From an uncultured Pirellula sp. (GTDB taxonomy: Bacteria; Planctomycetota; Planctomycetia; Pirellulales; Pirellulaceae), in the NCBI GenBank assembly GCA_903858115.1, contig CAIOHR010000025.1:1-57275 (forward strand): a stretch of 57,275 nt of DNA, written 5' to 3'. Below, piece after piece: positions 44,108-52,220 of the stretch. The notes beneath the pieces are model-generated. The model had not been told where the DNA came from and did no database searches. It saw nothing but the letters and a program-made list of their open reading frames with translations. The position numbers and the translations under genes were made by a program. The number at the start of each line of letters is the position of its first letter. Position 1 is the first letter of the stretch.

Positions 44108-45529
44108 TTAAGCGTTCAAGATATCCTTGACCACTTTGCCGTAGACATCTGTCAATCGGAAGTCTCGACCGGCATGACGGAACGTTAATCGCTCGTGGTC
44201 GATGCCCAACAAATGCAGCATCGTGGCATGCAGATCGTGCATGTGCACTTTGTTGCGAATGGCCATTTGTCCGAACTCGTCCGTTTCGCCATAACTGATA
44301 CCAGGCTTGGCACCGCCACCAGCAAGCCATGTCGTGAACCCGCCTGGGTTATGATCCCGTCCAGTTCCATTCTTTTGTGCGTACGGAGCTCGACCAAATT
44401 CAGTCCCCCACCATACCAACGTGTCTTCTAATAGACCGCGACGAGACAAGTCTTCGAGCAAACCAGCGATTGGCAAATCCACAGCCCGGGCGTGCTCTTC
44501 GTGTTTGGGCAGATTGCTGTGTTGGTCCCACGCTGGGTTCGCCGTGTTGTCGCCATAATTGACTTGAACGAAACGAACTCCCGCCTCGCAAAGTCGTCTC
44601 GCCAGTAAACACTTGCGACCGTACCCGGCTGTTTGCTTTTGGTCGAGTCCGTACAGCTTTTGCGTTTCTTCGGATTCGCTCTCGAAATTCAATAGGTCAG
44701 GGGCAATGGTTTGCATTCGCCATGCAAGCTCATACGATTCGATCACCGCATCTAGTTCTGTTTCATTGGCGGACCAGCGTTTGCGCTGAATCTGGTTCAA
44801 TCGTTGAAGCTCATCTATCTTCTTTCGATCGAAACCATTCGACGTCAGATGTTCAATCGTCAATTCATCATTTCCCGACTTGCCAATCGGAGTCCCTTGA
44901 TGACGGGCTGGCAAAAAAGCATTTCCATAGTTTCGCGTTCCGCCATTACCGACCGATGGAGCGATCGATACGAAGCCAGGGAGATTCTCGTTTTCTGATC
45001 CGAGTCCATAGTGAATCCATGACCCTACGGATGGTCGAATAAAGTTTTGGGTACCACAATGTAAGAAGAGGGTCGCAGGTCCATGCGCTACACCCTCCGT
45101 GTTCATGCTATGAATGAACGCCATTTTGTCGACATGCTGAGCCATGTGAGGAAACAAGTCCGAAACCCACTTGCCCGATTCGCCGTACTGCTGAAACTTC
45201 CACAAAGACTTCATGAGTCGTTGTTTGGTTCCCATCGTCCCCGTGTTCGCAACTTCGCGTGGGTCGTCGAAATTGATCATCTCACCGTCGCGACTATCAA
45301 GCAGCGGTTTCGGATCGAACGAATCGACTTGACTCACTCCACCTTGCATAAAGAGGAAGATGACTCGCTTGGCTTTGGCAGCATGATGAAGCCCCGTAAC
45401 GGGAAGCGTCGGCTGTCCGATGGTGTCTCCGCGACTCCAATCCGCGAACAAAGATGCGGCAGCGAACGCTCCAAAACCGCATGCCGACTGATGGAGAAAG
45501 TTTCTTCGGAACAAATCTCTTCGGAACAT
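44108..45529 (-). CDS. DUF1501 protein
   Basis: 473 residues. The N-terminus has a Tat-like signal (MFRRDLFRRNFLHQSACGFG). Family segments are VIFLFMQGGVSQVDSFDPKP, LLARRLCEAGVRFVQVNYGD, VWWGTEFGRAPYAQ, GRDHNPGGFTTWLAGGGAKP and [23 protein letters not shown] at 45529. It is convergent with the copper/heme fusion gene (61 bp between stops), not beside a DUF1549/DUF1553 gene, so it lacks its usual partner in this window. Its C-terminus is the best guide for recognising the DUF1501 remnant at 4352-4480. Confidence 0.93.
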   Translation of the reverse strand: MFRRDLFRRNFLHQSACGFGAFAAASLFADWSRGDTIGQPTLPVTGLHHAAKAKRVIFLFMQGGVSQVDSFDPKPLLDSRDGEMINFDDPREVANTGTMGTKQRLMKSLWKFQQYGESGKWVSDLFPHMAQHVDKMAFIHSMNTEGVAHGPATLFLHCGTQNFIRPSVGSWIHYGLGSENENLPGFVSIAPSVGNGGTRNYGNAFLPARHQGTPIGKSGNDELTIEHLTSNGFDRKKIDELQRLNQIQRKRWSANETELDAVIESYELAWRMQTIAPDLLNFESESEETQKLYGLDQKQTAGYGRKCLLARRLCEAGVRFVQVNYGDNTANPAWDQHSNLPKHEEHARAVDLPIAGLLEDLSRRGLLEDTLVWWGTEFGRAPYAQKNGTGRDHNPGGFTTWLAGGGAKPGISYGETDEFGQMAIRNKVHMHDLHATMLHLLGIDHERLTFRHAGRDFRLTDVYGKVVKDILNA

Positions 45530-45701
45530 AGTGGGGGGAGGAAAGTTGGAGGGGATTCTTCACAAAACGTTCTCTAGTATACCTCATCCCGAGAGCCGGT
45601 AGCAATGAGAGAAACATTCTCGCGACTGGCCCAAAAGGTGGGGTGTTCCCAATCCAAGCGAAACACTTTCACTCCAAGAAACCGCAAAACCGATCGATTC
45701 G

Positions 45702-46703
45702 TCAAAGTGCTGTCTTCGACTCTTCGCCCGCGATTTCCTGGACAAACAAAGGTATCGCGTACCCCGGAAGCCGTTTTCGGAGGTCGGCTATCCATTGCTG
45801 ACCCAGCTCGAGGGGTACTTCAAAATGAGCTCCACCTGCCACCCGATCCAATTGGTGCAGATAGTAAGGGGAGACGTTGCAGTCTACTAACTTTTCGAAA
45901 AGCTGGTGGAGAGCGTCTACGTTGTCGTTGACTCCTCGGAGCAATACCGCTTGATTCAGCAACGTCGCACCGGCATTTCGCAAACGTGAGATCGATTGCT
46001 CCACTTCTCCGTCGATCTCTCTCGCATGATTGATGTGCAACACAACCCACGTTGCCAGCCTCGTCGAGCTGAAGATCTCACACAACGTATCGGTCACTCG
46101 CTGCGGGATCACAACAGGCAACCGAGTATGCACTCGCAATCGTTGCACGTGATCGATGGATGCGATCCGCTCGACGATACTCTGCAATGTGCTATCCACC
46201 AGGGTCAACGGGTCACCCCCTGAGAGGATGACTTCATGGATGGAATCATCTTCTTCGATGTAACGAAACGTAGGCTCCCATTGCTGTAATGATTTTGGAG
46301 CAAGCTCGTATGGGAAATGACGTCGAAAGCAATATCGACAATGGATGGCACAACTCCCGCTAACAACCATCAATACGCGACCAGGATACTTGTGAAGCAA
46401 TCCTGGAGACTTCTCGACTTTCAAGTCACCCACAGGGTCTTCAACAAAACCGACCGCATCAACCGACTCGGCATACTGCGGCATCACTTGTAATAGCAAA
46501 GGATCGAAAGGGTCACCCGGACGAATACGTGAAAGGTAGGGAAGGGGTACGAAGACTGGAAACTGAGCTTCACCTTTGGAAGACAGTGAAACTTGATTCG
46601 AGTCCAGGCCTAGAAGGCGCATCAAGTTTGCCGAATCTCGTACGGCTGTCTTCATTACTTCTTGCCAACTTGACGAAGAGCAGTTCATGGGTGACAGAAG
46701 CAT
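45702..46703 (-). CDS. epmB: EF-P lysine 2,3-aminomutase EpmB
   Basis: 333-residue radical SAM enzyme of the lysine 2,3-aminomutase family, in the size class of EpmB (YjeK), which makes (R)-beta-lysine for elongation factor P. The cluster motif is Cys118-x3-Cys122-x2-Cys125 in GSCAIHCRYCFRRHFPY. Other family segments are VILSGGDPLTLVD, LRVHTRLPVVIPQRVT and LLNQAVLLRGVND; the C-terminus has YYLHQLDRVAGGAHFEV. The N-terminal WQEVMKTAVRDSANLMRLLG is typical of EpmB. epmA and efp are not in the window. It follows the YbhN-like gene by 15 bp on the same strand and is probably co-transcribed. Confidence 0.93.
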   Translation of the reverse strand: MLLSPMNCSSSSWQEVMKTAVRDSANLMRLLGLDSNQVSLSSKGEAQFPVFVPLPYLSRIRPGDPFDPLLLQVMPQYAESVDAVGFVEDPVGDLKVEKSPGLLHKYPGRVLMVVSGSCAIHCRYCFRRHFPYELAPKSLQQWEPTFRYIEEDDSIHEVILSGGDPLTLVDSTLQSIVERIASIDHVQRLRVHTRLPVVIPQRVTDTLCEIFSSTRLATWVVLHINHAREIDGEVEQSISRLRNAGATLLNQAVLLRGVNDNVDALHQLFEKLVDCNVSPYYLHQLDRVAGGAHFEVPLELGQQWIADLRKRLPGYAIPLFVQEIAGEESKTAL

Positions 46704-46718
46704 CGTACCACTATTCCA

Positions 46719-47765
46719 CTATTTGCCATGAAGCATTTCGGCCGGGCGCTTGCCGACACGTATCTCGTTGTAAAGGAATATCAATCCCGCGACCAAGAAC
46801 GGCAGAAAATAGTAGATCGCACGGAAAAGAATGACTGCTGTGAAGACTTCTGTATTCGCTTCGCTTGGGAGAAAACTCAAAAGGATAGATTCCAAGATAC
46901 CGAAGCCACCAGGAACGTGCGATACGACTGCCGCGATCTGAGCAGACAAGTAGGCTATCAAGACCGTGGAAAAATTGATCTTATCTGGACCGATCACTTC
47001 GGGTGGCATCAAACTATACAGCACGGTTGTCGCCAGTAAAAAGTCACCGGCCGACACTACCAATTGCATCACCGATAGTTTGAAAGGAGGAAGGGCGACC
47101 TCGAACTCTCGAAAACGAATGGGCCTACGAATCAGAATGCATGACAACAGATAGCCAGTCACGCATGACAGGAACAGATACCCCCACGTTTTGGGTTTCA
47201 GAACCAGCATCTCCATAATGTCCTCAGGCAAGTGAATAGGCAATGCTACGAACGCAATACCTGCCAACAAGAACAATCCTAGCCAAAAGGTGATCGACAA
47301 TATCGAGACAAAAGCAATGATCTCGAGTAGCGAAAAGCCCCATGTAGAGTAGAGGCGATATCGCACAGCGTTTCCACCCAACAACCACCCCAAGACGTTG
47401 CCACACGCGTAACCGACGACTGCACCTGCCATGATTTTCGAGACTGCTAATTTCTTGCGAAGGTGCCTCACCGCGATCCAGTCATATCCTGTCAAGACAA
47501 TGTAATTGAGCACTGTTAAAGCGAGCGCGATCGCAAAGTGGTACCATGGCAAACTGCCGATCGACTCGACAACTTTTTCGTAAGTCACCCCGCCGGTTGC
47601 AAGCTTCTTCTTGACCATCCAAAAAGCGAACAGCATGATCGCTAGGATCGCTGTAACTTTTGCAGACTCCCCTAATCGACTTACGACACGACTGGGCTGA
47701 ACTTGGCTAGGAGTCGAGCTGCTTGAAGGGTTCGAATCGGATTGAGACAACGGTTTTCCTGCCAT
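46719..47765 (-). CDS. YbhN/LPG synthase-like integral membrane protein
   Basis: The ATG at 47765 gives 348 residues; a TTG at 47789 is possible. After a Ser-rich cytoplasmic N-terminus (about 35 residues) there are 8 or so membrane segments. Family signatures are GYACGNVLGWLLGGNAVRYR, SHVPGGFGILESILLSFLP and AVILFRAIYYFLPFLVAGLI, matching the lysylphosphatidylglycerol synthase transmembrane family (UPF0104). The C-terminal catalytic aminoacyl-transfer domain of full MprF is absent, so it is the transmembrane part alone, perhaps a lipid translocase-like protein. It is upstream of epmB in the same operon. Confidence 0.9.
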   Translation of the reverse strand: MAGKPLSQSDSNPSSSSTPSQVQPSRVVSRLGESAKVTAILAIMLFAFWMVKKKLATGGVTYEKVVESIGSLPWYHFAIALALTVLNYIVLTGYDWIAVRHLRKKLAVSKIMAGAVVGYACGNVLGWLLGGNAVRYRLYSTWGFSLLEIIAFVSILSITFWLGLFLLAGIAFVALPIHLPEDIMEMLVLKPKTWGYLFLSCVTGYLLSCILIRRPIRFREFEVALPPFKLSVMQLVVSAGDFLLATTVLYSLMPPEVIGPDKINFSTVLIAYLSAQIAAVVSHVPGGFGILESILLSFLPSEANTEVFTAVILFRAIYYFLPFLVAGLIFLYNEIRVGKRPAEMLHGK

Positions 47766-47960
47766 TAAACACGAGTATCTTGGTCGCAACAGCTACCAGT
47801 TGTCCGACCGGACAGACACGTTAACTTACGCAATTTGCGGTCAGTTTGGTAGCTCAAACGAAATTGCCGATTATTCGGATTCTTCCGTCCGATACGAGAA
47901 AAGAAGATCCGGCGTCATACAACCACGGTTTGTTTCTCATCGACTATTTCGGCAATCGCA

Positions 47961-48944
47961 ATGCTTTATTTCATACGAAACACATTTGCATGGACTGCGG
48001 CGAGCCTTTCGCTCTGCTTTTTGGGGGACTGCTACGCTCAGAATGCGTCTAATATCTTGATTCCTGGGACAGGAATCCAGCTTACGCAGGTGGGTGACGA
48101 TTTTGAAGACGAGTCGTGGGGGTATACGCCCAACAACCCCAAGAGCACGGAAGACATCGACGAAAAACAACGCCAGCCCATGGGGAAATCGTCCAACGGA
48201 CGCTGGTACGAGGGGGCCAAACGCGGCCACCCCGACATCGTCAAGCGAGTTTCAACCCCAGCGGGAGGGCTTGAAGGGAGCGAAGGCGCATTGCTGATGA
48301 AGTCCCTTCAGACAGGAATTCCCAACGCTCCCAGTTTCAAAATGCATCAGGACGACTTCATTTGTAATGTCCAATATAGGCTTGGAGGGACAGTCCCGGT
48401 TTCGCAGTCCCCAAGCATGACTACTCGTGTCTATTTGCCGCCGATGGAAGAGTGGGAACGCCGCAACGGTCCTCACTTCGCATTCCGAGCTGCGGTCGAG
48501 ACGACGATTATGGAAACCAAAAAGCAATTTCTATTCGCTTCTCAAGAGAAGAAAGATGAAATCTACTGGCCAGGTCTCTTCATTCTTCGCGCCGTGAAGA
48601 ATGTGAACGGGAAGCAAGTCCCCTACGCCCACTTCCGCGTTCGAGCAGACCGAACCGGTGGTGACTTCATGGGACCAGAGATTCCGGTGATGGGCTGGTG
48701 GACGTTGGGCCTGTCGTTCACTCCCGATGGTTTGGTTCACTACTTTGCTCGACAAGGTACCGAAGAGTTAACCCGAAACGACTACATCGCGACTGCAATG
48801 CCGTACGGTTATCGATGTGAAGAAGTCCGCTCGTTCTTTTACAACGTAGTCAACGGAGACAACGGCCGAGACTGGTCCACCGACTGGATCATCGACGATC
48901 CTAAGTTTTACGTTGTAAAGTCAAGCCGCGTCGCCAGCCGTTAA
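47961..48944 (+). CDS. secreted protein of unknown function
   Basis: 327 residues starting MLYFIRNTFAWTAASLSLCF, with a signal peptide expected to be cleaved near CYAQ. The mature part is hydrophilic with aromatic-rich segments (DDFEDESWGYTPNNPKS, GFFNVV-like EVRSFFYNVVNGDNGRDW, STDWIIDDPKFYVV). I do not recognise a named domain, although the pattern recalls planctomycete secreted proteins and a beta-sandwich of the lectin/glucanase type. The start is at the first Met that gives a signal peptide. The 3' end overlaps the convergent membrane-protein gene by 44 bp, so the two transcripts are antisense at their ends. Confidence 0.8.
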   Translation: MLYFIRNTFAWTAASLSLCFLGDCYAQNASNILIPGTGIQLTQVGDDFEDESWGYTPNNPKSTEDIDEKQRQPMGKSSNGRWYEGAKRGHPDIVKRVSTPAGGLEGSEGALLMKSLQTGIPNAPSFKMHQDDFICNVQYRLGGTVPVSQSPSMTTRVYLPPMEEWERRNGPHFAFRAAVETTIMETKKQFLFASQEKKDEIYWPGLFILRAVKNVNGKQVPYAHFRVRADRTGGDFMGPEIPVMGWWTLGLSFTPDGLVHYFARQGTEELTRNDYIATAMPYGYRCEEVRSFFYNVVNGDNGRDWSTDWIIDDPKFYVVKSSRVASR

Positions 48945-50295
48945 ATGCGGCTAAACTGGTCGACACGGTCTCCGTTCGCACCGGACGCTTGCGCCTCGGT
49001 CGGACAACTTCCAGAGCTACACAGTAGTCCAAATTAGGACGAAACATCGTCAGAAGCGCAAGCGGCACAAACCAAGCCAAATACAACCCGCCGCCAAAAC
49101 CATGCCAACATTGGGTCGCTGCCATGATACCGCCCGAGCAACTCATCAGCGTCGCTAAGCTTTTCTGAGCTGGCCACACCACGAAAGAAACGCTCACCAA
49201 CACGAAAACCAAGATCAAGGGGATCCTCATCAACGGATACCAACCCAACCCCCAGATTCCATCCATACCAGTCATCGCTACCTGCTTGATCCCAAACATA
49301 TAGCCCAAATGCTGAAGAATGTCATTCGGATGAAGAAAGATCATGGCGATGATCAATGCCGCAATGGATGTCGCAAATCCCAAGGTGAATCTGCGAATGC
49401 CACGCTGCCAATAAAAGCTGCACCAAAGTGGTAACAAAGAGAATGGATAGTAAACCACTCCGGCCGCTAACCCCAAAAACAACCCCGCAGCAAAGGGCTG
49501 TCGATACAAGAGAATGGCCAGCAACAGAAACGCGCTAGGCAATACGTGATCGACCCGTCCTGTCATATAAAAGGTATAGGGCAACAACAGATAGAGAGTG
49601 GCTGCTCCTACTCCTGTCTTGAAATTACCAAAGTGCCAATAACCGATGGCAACCATGCAAAGGATAATCATCAGATTAGCCCCAATCGCAATACTGCGGG
49701 CTGCGACCAATCGAAAGCCAACTGGGATCGGAGTAGCGGATGACTCGACGACCTCTATCTCTTTCGGAGGCACCGTGGATATGCTCGGCAATGTCTTCAT
49801 CAACACATAGCCAGGCCCGCCATTCGATGTCGTCGCTTCGGGCGCCGGATTGCTCACCGATAAATTGACCAACAAATACGCAAGCATGGAAGAACCCAAA
49901 AATAGCATTCCTCCGCTACTCAAATTAGGATCCAGCATCGGTCGCCGTACGATGACCGTGTCCAATAGCAAACGAACGACCATCAAACTCGCAATCACAA
50001 TCAGCCAGAAATACCCAGCGTATCGCAGCGACGATGGACTCGTAGAATGAACTTCCAGAACCGATTCGACGGACCCTACCACGGAAACTGGTGCGTCGGC
50101 TAACCGATTGCCTTCATAAACGAGCATTATCCCAGGAGTAAACAATAAGATTAAGGCGATGTCCAGGTTGCGAAGGGACCAAAACCTGTGAAACATCAGG
50201 AACAGGCCGATCGTTAAAAACGTCGACAAAAATACCCAGGTGGGGGGCTGGAGACGTAAATAATTTGAAAACAGCTCTTCCATGCTAGATAGCAT
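48901..50295 (-). CDS. polytopic membrane protein, glycosyltransferase-like
   Basis: 464 residues from the ATG at 50295; ATG at 50283 is also possible. About 10-11 hydrophobic segments are visible (WVFLSTFLTIGLFLMFHRFW, IALILLFTPGIMLVY, LRYAGYFWLIVIASLMVVRL and others). A periplasmic loop around 150-180 contains a PAPEATTSNGGPGYV stretch. The mid part (YMTGRVDHVLPSAFLLLAIL, FAAGLFLGLAAGVVYYPFSL) recalls DUF2029/GT87-type mannosyltransferases, but a catalytic Asp pair is not certain. Function unknown. The end is Arg-rich and overlaps the convergent gene at 48944. Confidence 0.85.
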   Translation of the reverse strand: MLSSMEELFSNYLRLQPPTWVFLSTFLTIGLFLMFHRFWSLRNLDIALILLFTPGIMLVYEGNRLADAPVSVVGSVESVLEVHSTSPSSLRYAGYFWLIVIASLMVVRLLLDTVIVRRPMLDPNLSSGGMLFLGSSMLAYLLVNLSVSNPAPEATTSNGGPGYVLMKTLPSISTVPPKEIEVVESSATPIPVGFRLVAARSIAIGANLMIILCMVAIGYWHFGNFKTGVGAATLYLLLPYTFYMTGRVDHVLPSAFLLLAILLYRQPFAAGLFLGLAAGVVYYPFSLLPLWCSFYWQRGIRRFTLGFATSIAALIIAMIFLHPNDILQHLGYMFGIKQVAMTGMDGIWGLGWYPLMRIPLILVFVLVSVSFVVWPAQKSLATLMSCSGGIMAATQCWHGFGGGLYLAWFVPLALLTMFRPNLDYCVALEVVRPRRKRPVRTETVSTSLAAFNGWRRGLTLQRKT

Positions 50296-50616
50296 GCGCG
50301 ATTCTGCGAAAAAGTACAACGTCCGCGAGGAAGTATCTGGTGGCCTCCGGTCGCAGGTAAGTCGTCGTTATGGCCTTACCCTTTGGGACTTCAAAAGCTG
50401 CGTCAGAAAGTCCGCTCGCTGCCGTCCGCAAAAAATCTTCGGATTTCCGATGCGGTATTCTGAAGGTTTGCACTCGAACTCCCTTAATCTTGCCTGTTTG
50501 TACCTTTCTAGACGCCTGCCGGAAAATGCACCCAGTAAGGGTTCAAGAGGCCAGGAAACGCTCTGAAGCGTAAATGATTCGGTAGTCTCATGAACTGTAG
50601 TCCAGACGAACCGGAT
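50296..50616. other. intergenic, about 320 bp, nothing recognised
   Basis: The stretch lies upstream of the membrane-protein gene and downstream of the ribbon-helix-helix gene, all on the minus strand. A 62-codon minus-strand frame overlapping the start of the membrane gene has no family similarity. No terminator with a clear T tract was found. Confidence 0.4.
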
Positions 50617-50793
50617 TCATTTACTCTCCGATTCGTCTTTTCGTTTAGGTTGCCTCCCCGCCTCCTTGAGTGCTTTCAGCAGTAGGACCTCGATCTGAGA
50701 ATTGGTGCTTCGGAGTTCATCCTCGGCCCAACGACGCAGCGATTCCAACATCTCTGGCGGCAGCCTCAATAAAAAGGAATCCCTTTTGCTCAT
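50617..50793 (-). CDS. Arc-type ribbon-helix-helix DNA-binding protein
   Basis: A 58-residue protein, MSKRDSFLLRLPPEMLESLR then RWAEDELRSTNSQIEVLL, with an ATG at 50793 and TGA at 50617-50619. The beta strand RDSFLLRLPPE followed by two helices, the second beginning STNSQIEVLLLKALKEAG, is the Arc/MetJ ribbon-helix-helix fold. The tail is basic (GRQPKRKDESESK). It lies 80 bp after the SPFH gene on the same strand, so it is probably its operon partner. As a dimer it would bind short palindromes; the TGATAT repeat upstream of the SPFH gene is a candidate operator for autoregulation. Confidence 0.85.
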   Translation of the reverse strand: MSKRDSFLLRLPPEMLESLRRWAEDELRSTNSQIEVLLLKALKEAGRQPKRKDESESK

Positions 50794-50873
50794 TTCGAGG
50801 TTTCCAATCCGACGAACATCACGTTACTCATCGACAAACTGTCGATTCAAGCTGAAGATCGTCTCATCCGATG

Positions 50874-51845
50874 TTAGTGGTGAAGTGTTCCTGTATTGAC
50901 GACAGGCTGGGCATGTCGGTCTGAACACAACACCACCAGGAGATTGCAAACCATCGCCGCCTTGCGTTCGTCATCCAACTCGACAATCTTGTCTCGATTC
51001 AGGTGATCGAGCGCTAATTGCACCATGCCTACAGCTCCTTCCACAATCTTGGTTCGAGCTGCAACCACCGCTGACGCTTGCTGACGTTGCAACATGGCAG
51101 CCGCGATCTCAGGAGCATATGCGAGATGACTTATTCTCGCCTCGATAACTTCGACCCCTGCTTTGTTCAATCTGTCTTGAATATCCGTTCGCAACTGATC
51201 CGAAATCTCTTGGGTGTTGCTGCGAAGCGATGGTTCGTGATCATGGCTATCGTAGGGATGCCGAGTGGCTAAATTTCTCAACGCAGCTTCGCTCTGTACG
51301 CCGACATAATCCTCGTAGTCATCGACCTCAAACAACGCTTCTGCCGTATTCACCACCTTCCAAACTACGACAGCCGATATTTCGATCGGATTGCCATCTT
51401 TGTCGTTTACTTTCGAAGGCCGACCATGCGTGCGAGTCTTGTGCTGAACGATCACTCCCTGTTGATCTTTCTTCTCGCCAACAGTCGATGATCCCGTCTC
51501 AAAGTTTCGGACTCGCAAAGAAATGTGCTTCTTTGAATAGAAAGGGTTCACCCAAAAGAATCCCGACTGCTTCACAGTTCCGACATAGTCTCCGAATAGC
51601 AGCAAGACTCGAGAGTCATTCGGTTGAACAGCGAGAAACCCGAAAAATCCGAAGATACTAGCCAGCCCAATCACGCACGCGATCACGATCAAGCCCACGG
51701 TGAGAACCCCGATTTGAGTTTGAGCGCCGGATACTACCATGACAAAAAGGAGCGGCGTCACGATCACCCCTGCCAAAACCAACACCAACGGGAACCACCC
51801 TGCTGAAGGAACAAACGTTTTTTCCACGCTACCATTACTTTCCAC
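50874..51845 (-). CDS. SPFH/band 7 membrane protein
   Basis: A GTG start at 51845 is supported by GAGGAGAG about 9 bases upstream and gives 323 residues; the TTG at 51875 is less likely. Two membrane segments stand near the N-terminus (WFPLVLVLAGVIVTPLLFVM and GLIVIACVIGLASIFGFFGF). The SPFH/band 7 domain follows: VLLLFGDYVGTVKQSGFFWV, SLRVRNFET, SAVVVWKVVNTAEALFEVDD, IQDRLNKAGVEVIEARISHL, then a coiled region rich in Ala/Gln (AAAMLQRQQASAVVAARTKI). Such proteins form oligomeric membrane scaffolds. The ribbon-helix-helix gene follows it. Another band-7 partner or protease is not present. Confidence 0.92.
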   Translation of the reverse strand: MESNGSVEKTFVPSAGWFPLVLVLAGVIVTPLLFVMVVSGAQTQIGVLTVGLIVIACVIGLASIFGFFGFLAVQPNDSRVLLLFGDYVGTVKQSGFFWVNPFYSKKHISLRVRNFETGSSTVGEKKDQQGVIVQHKTRTHGRPSKVNDKDGNPIEISAVVVWKVVNTAEALFEVDDYEDYVGVQSEAALRNLATRHPYDSHDHEPSLRSNTQEISDQLRTDIQDRLNKAGVEVIEARISHLAYAPEIAAAMLQRQQASAVVAARTKIVEGAVGMVQLALDHLNRDKIVELDDERKAAMVCNLLVVLCSDRHAQPVVNTGTLHH

Positions 51846-51879
51846 GTTATTTCTCTCCTCTTCAAAAAACTTCAATGTG

Positions 51880-51903
51880 CTTTATATCAAAGTGATATCA
51901 CTG
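51880..51903 (-). promoter_or_regulatory. candidate operator: palindrome and direct repeat
   Basis: On the minus strand CAGTGATATCACTTTGATAT contains the 12-bp perfect palindrome AGTGATATCACT (51891-51902) and a second TGATAT exactly 11 bp, one helical turn, after the first. It lies 35-58 bp upstream of the SPFH GTG start. Ribbon-helix-helix proteins bind such tandem short sites. Binding by the protein at 50617 is inferred. Confidence 0.45.
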
Positions 51904-52030
51904 TGCTATACTAGGCAATGGATTTTTCGGTTTTGGGCGCGGTTTTCAAGAATTTCTTCGTTACGCCGCCGAGGGGGCGCGGTTGGGTTTTCCCTAGTCC
52001 ATTTTCGTGCAGCCAATCTGCCATCCGTCC

Positions 52031-52069
52031 CGTTGCCAGAATTGAGAAACCGTTGCCAGAATTGAGAAA
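52031..52069 (+). repeat. 20-bp tandem repeat
   Basis: CGTTGCCAGAATTGAGAAA occurs at 52031-52049 and 52051-52069, with one C between them. It lies in the 323-bp divergent region between the SPFH start and the gene at 52169. Confidence 0.85.
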
Positions 52070-52081
52070 ATTGTCCGGACT

Positions 52082-52220
52082 TAGGAGGTAGATTGAAAGT
52101 TGGGAGGTAAACTTGAAGGTTGCCCTAGTCACCGGATCCTCGTCGGCTGTCATCTTGTCGGAACAACTATGCGTTTGCTTTGGATCTCCTCGATCGTTGC
52201 TTTATTTTTCGGCGCGATAA
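52082..52220 (+). pseudogene. possible start of a lost short-chain dehydrogenase gene
   Basis: GGGAGG (52102-52107) stands 5 bases before a TTG at 52113 that opens MKVALVTGSSSAVILSEQ, then 17 more codons to TAA at 52218-52220. MKVALVTGSSS is the usual opening of short-chain dehydrogenases (the first beta strand and glycine motif), but GIG does not follow and the rest has no similarity. The ribosome site and start are duplicated just upstream (TAGGAGG, then TTGAAAGTTG at 52093). The frame runs into the signal peptide of the gene at 52169 in another phase. It could be a 5' remnant or chance. Confidence 0.4.

Noticed and set aside
50285..50473. 62-codon minus-strand frame upstream of the membrane protein
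   Set aside because: It overlaps the start of the membrane gene in another frame and has no similarity or ribosome site.
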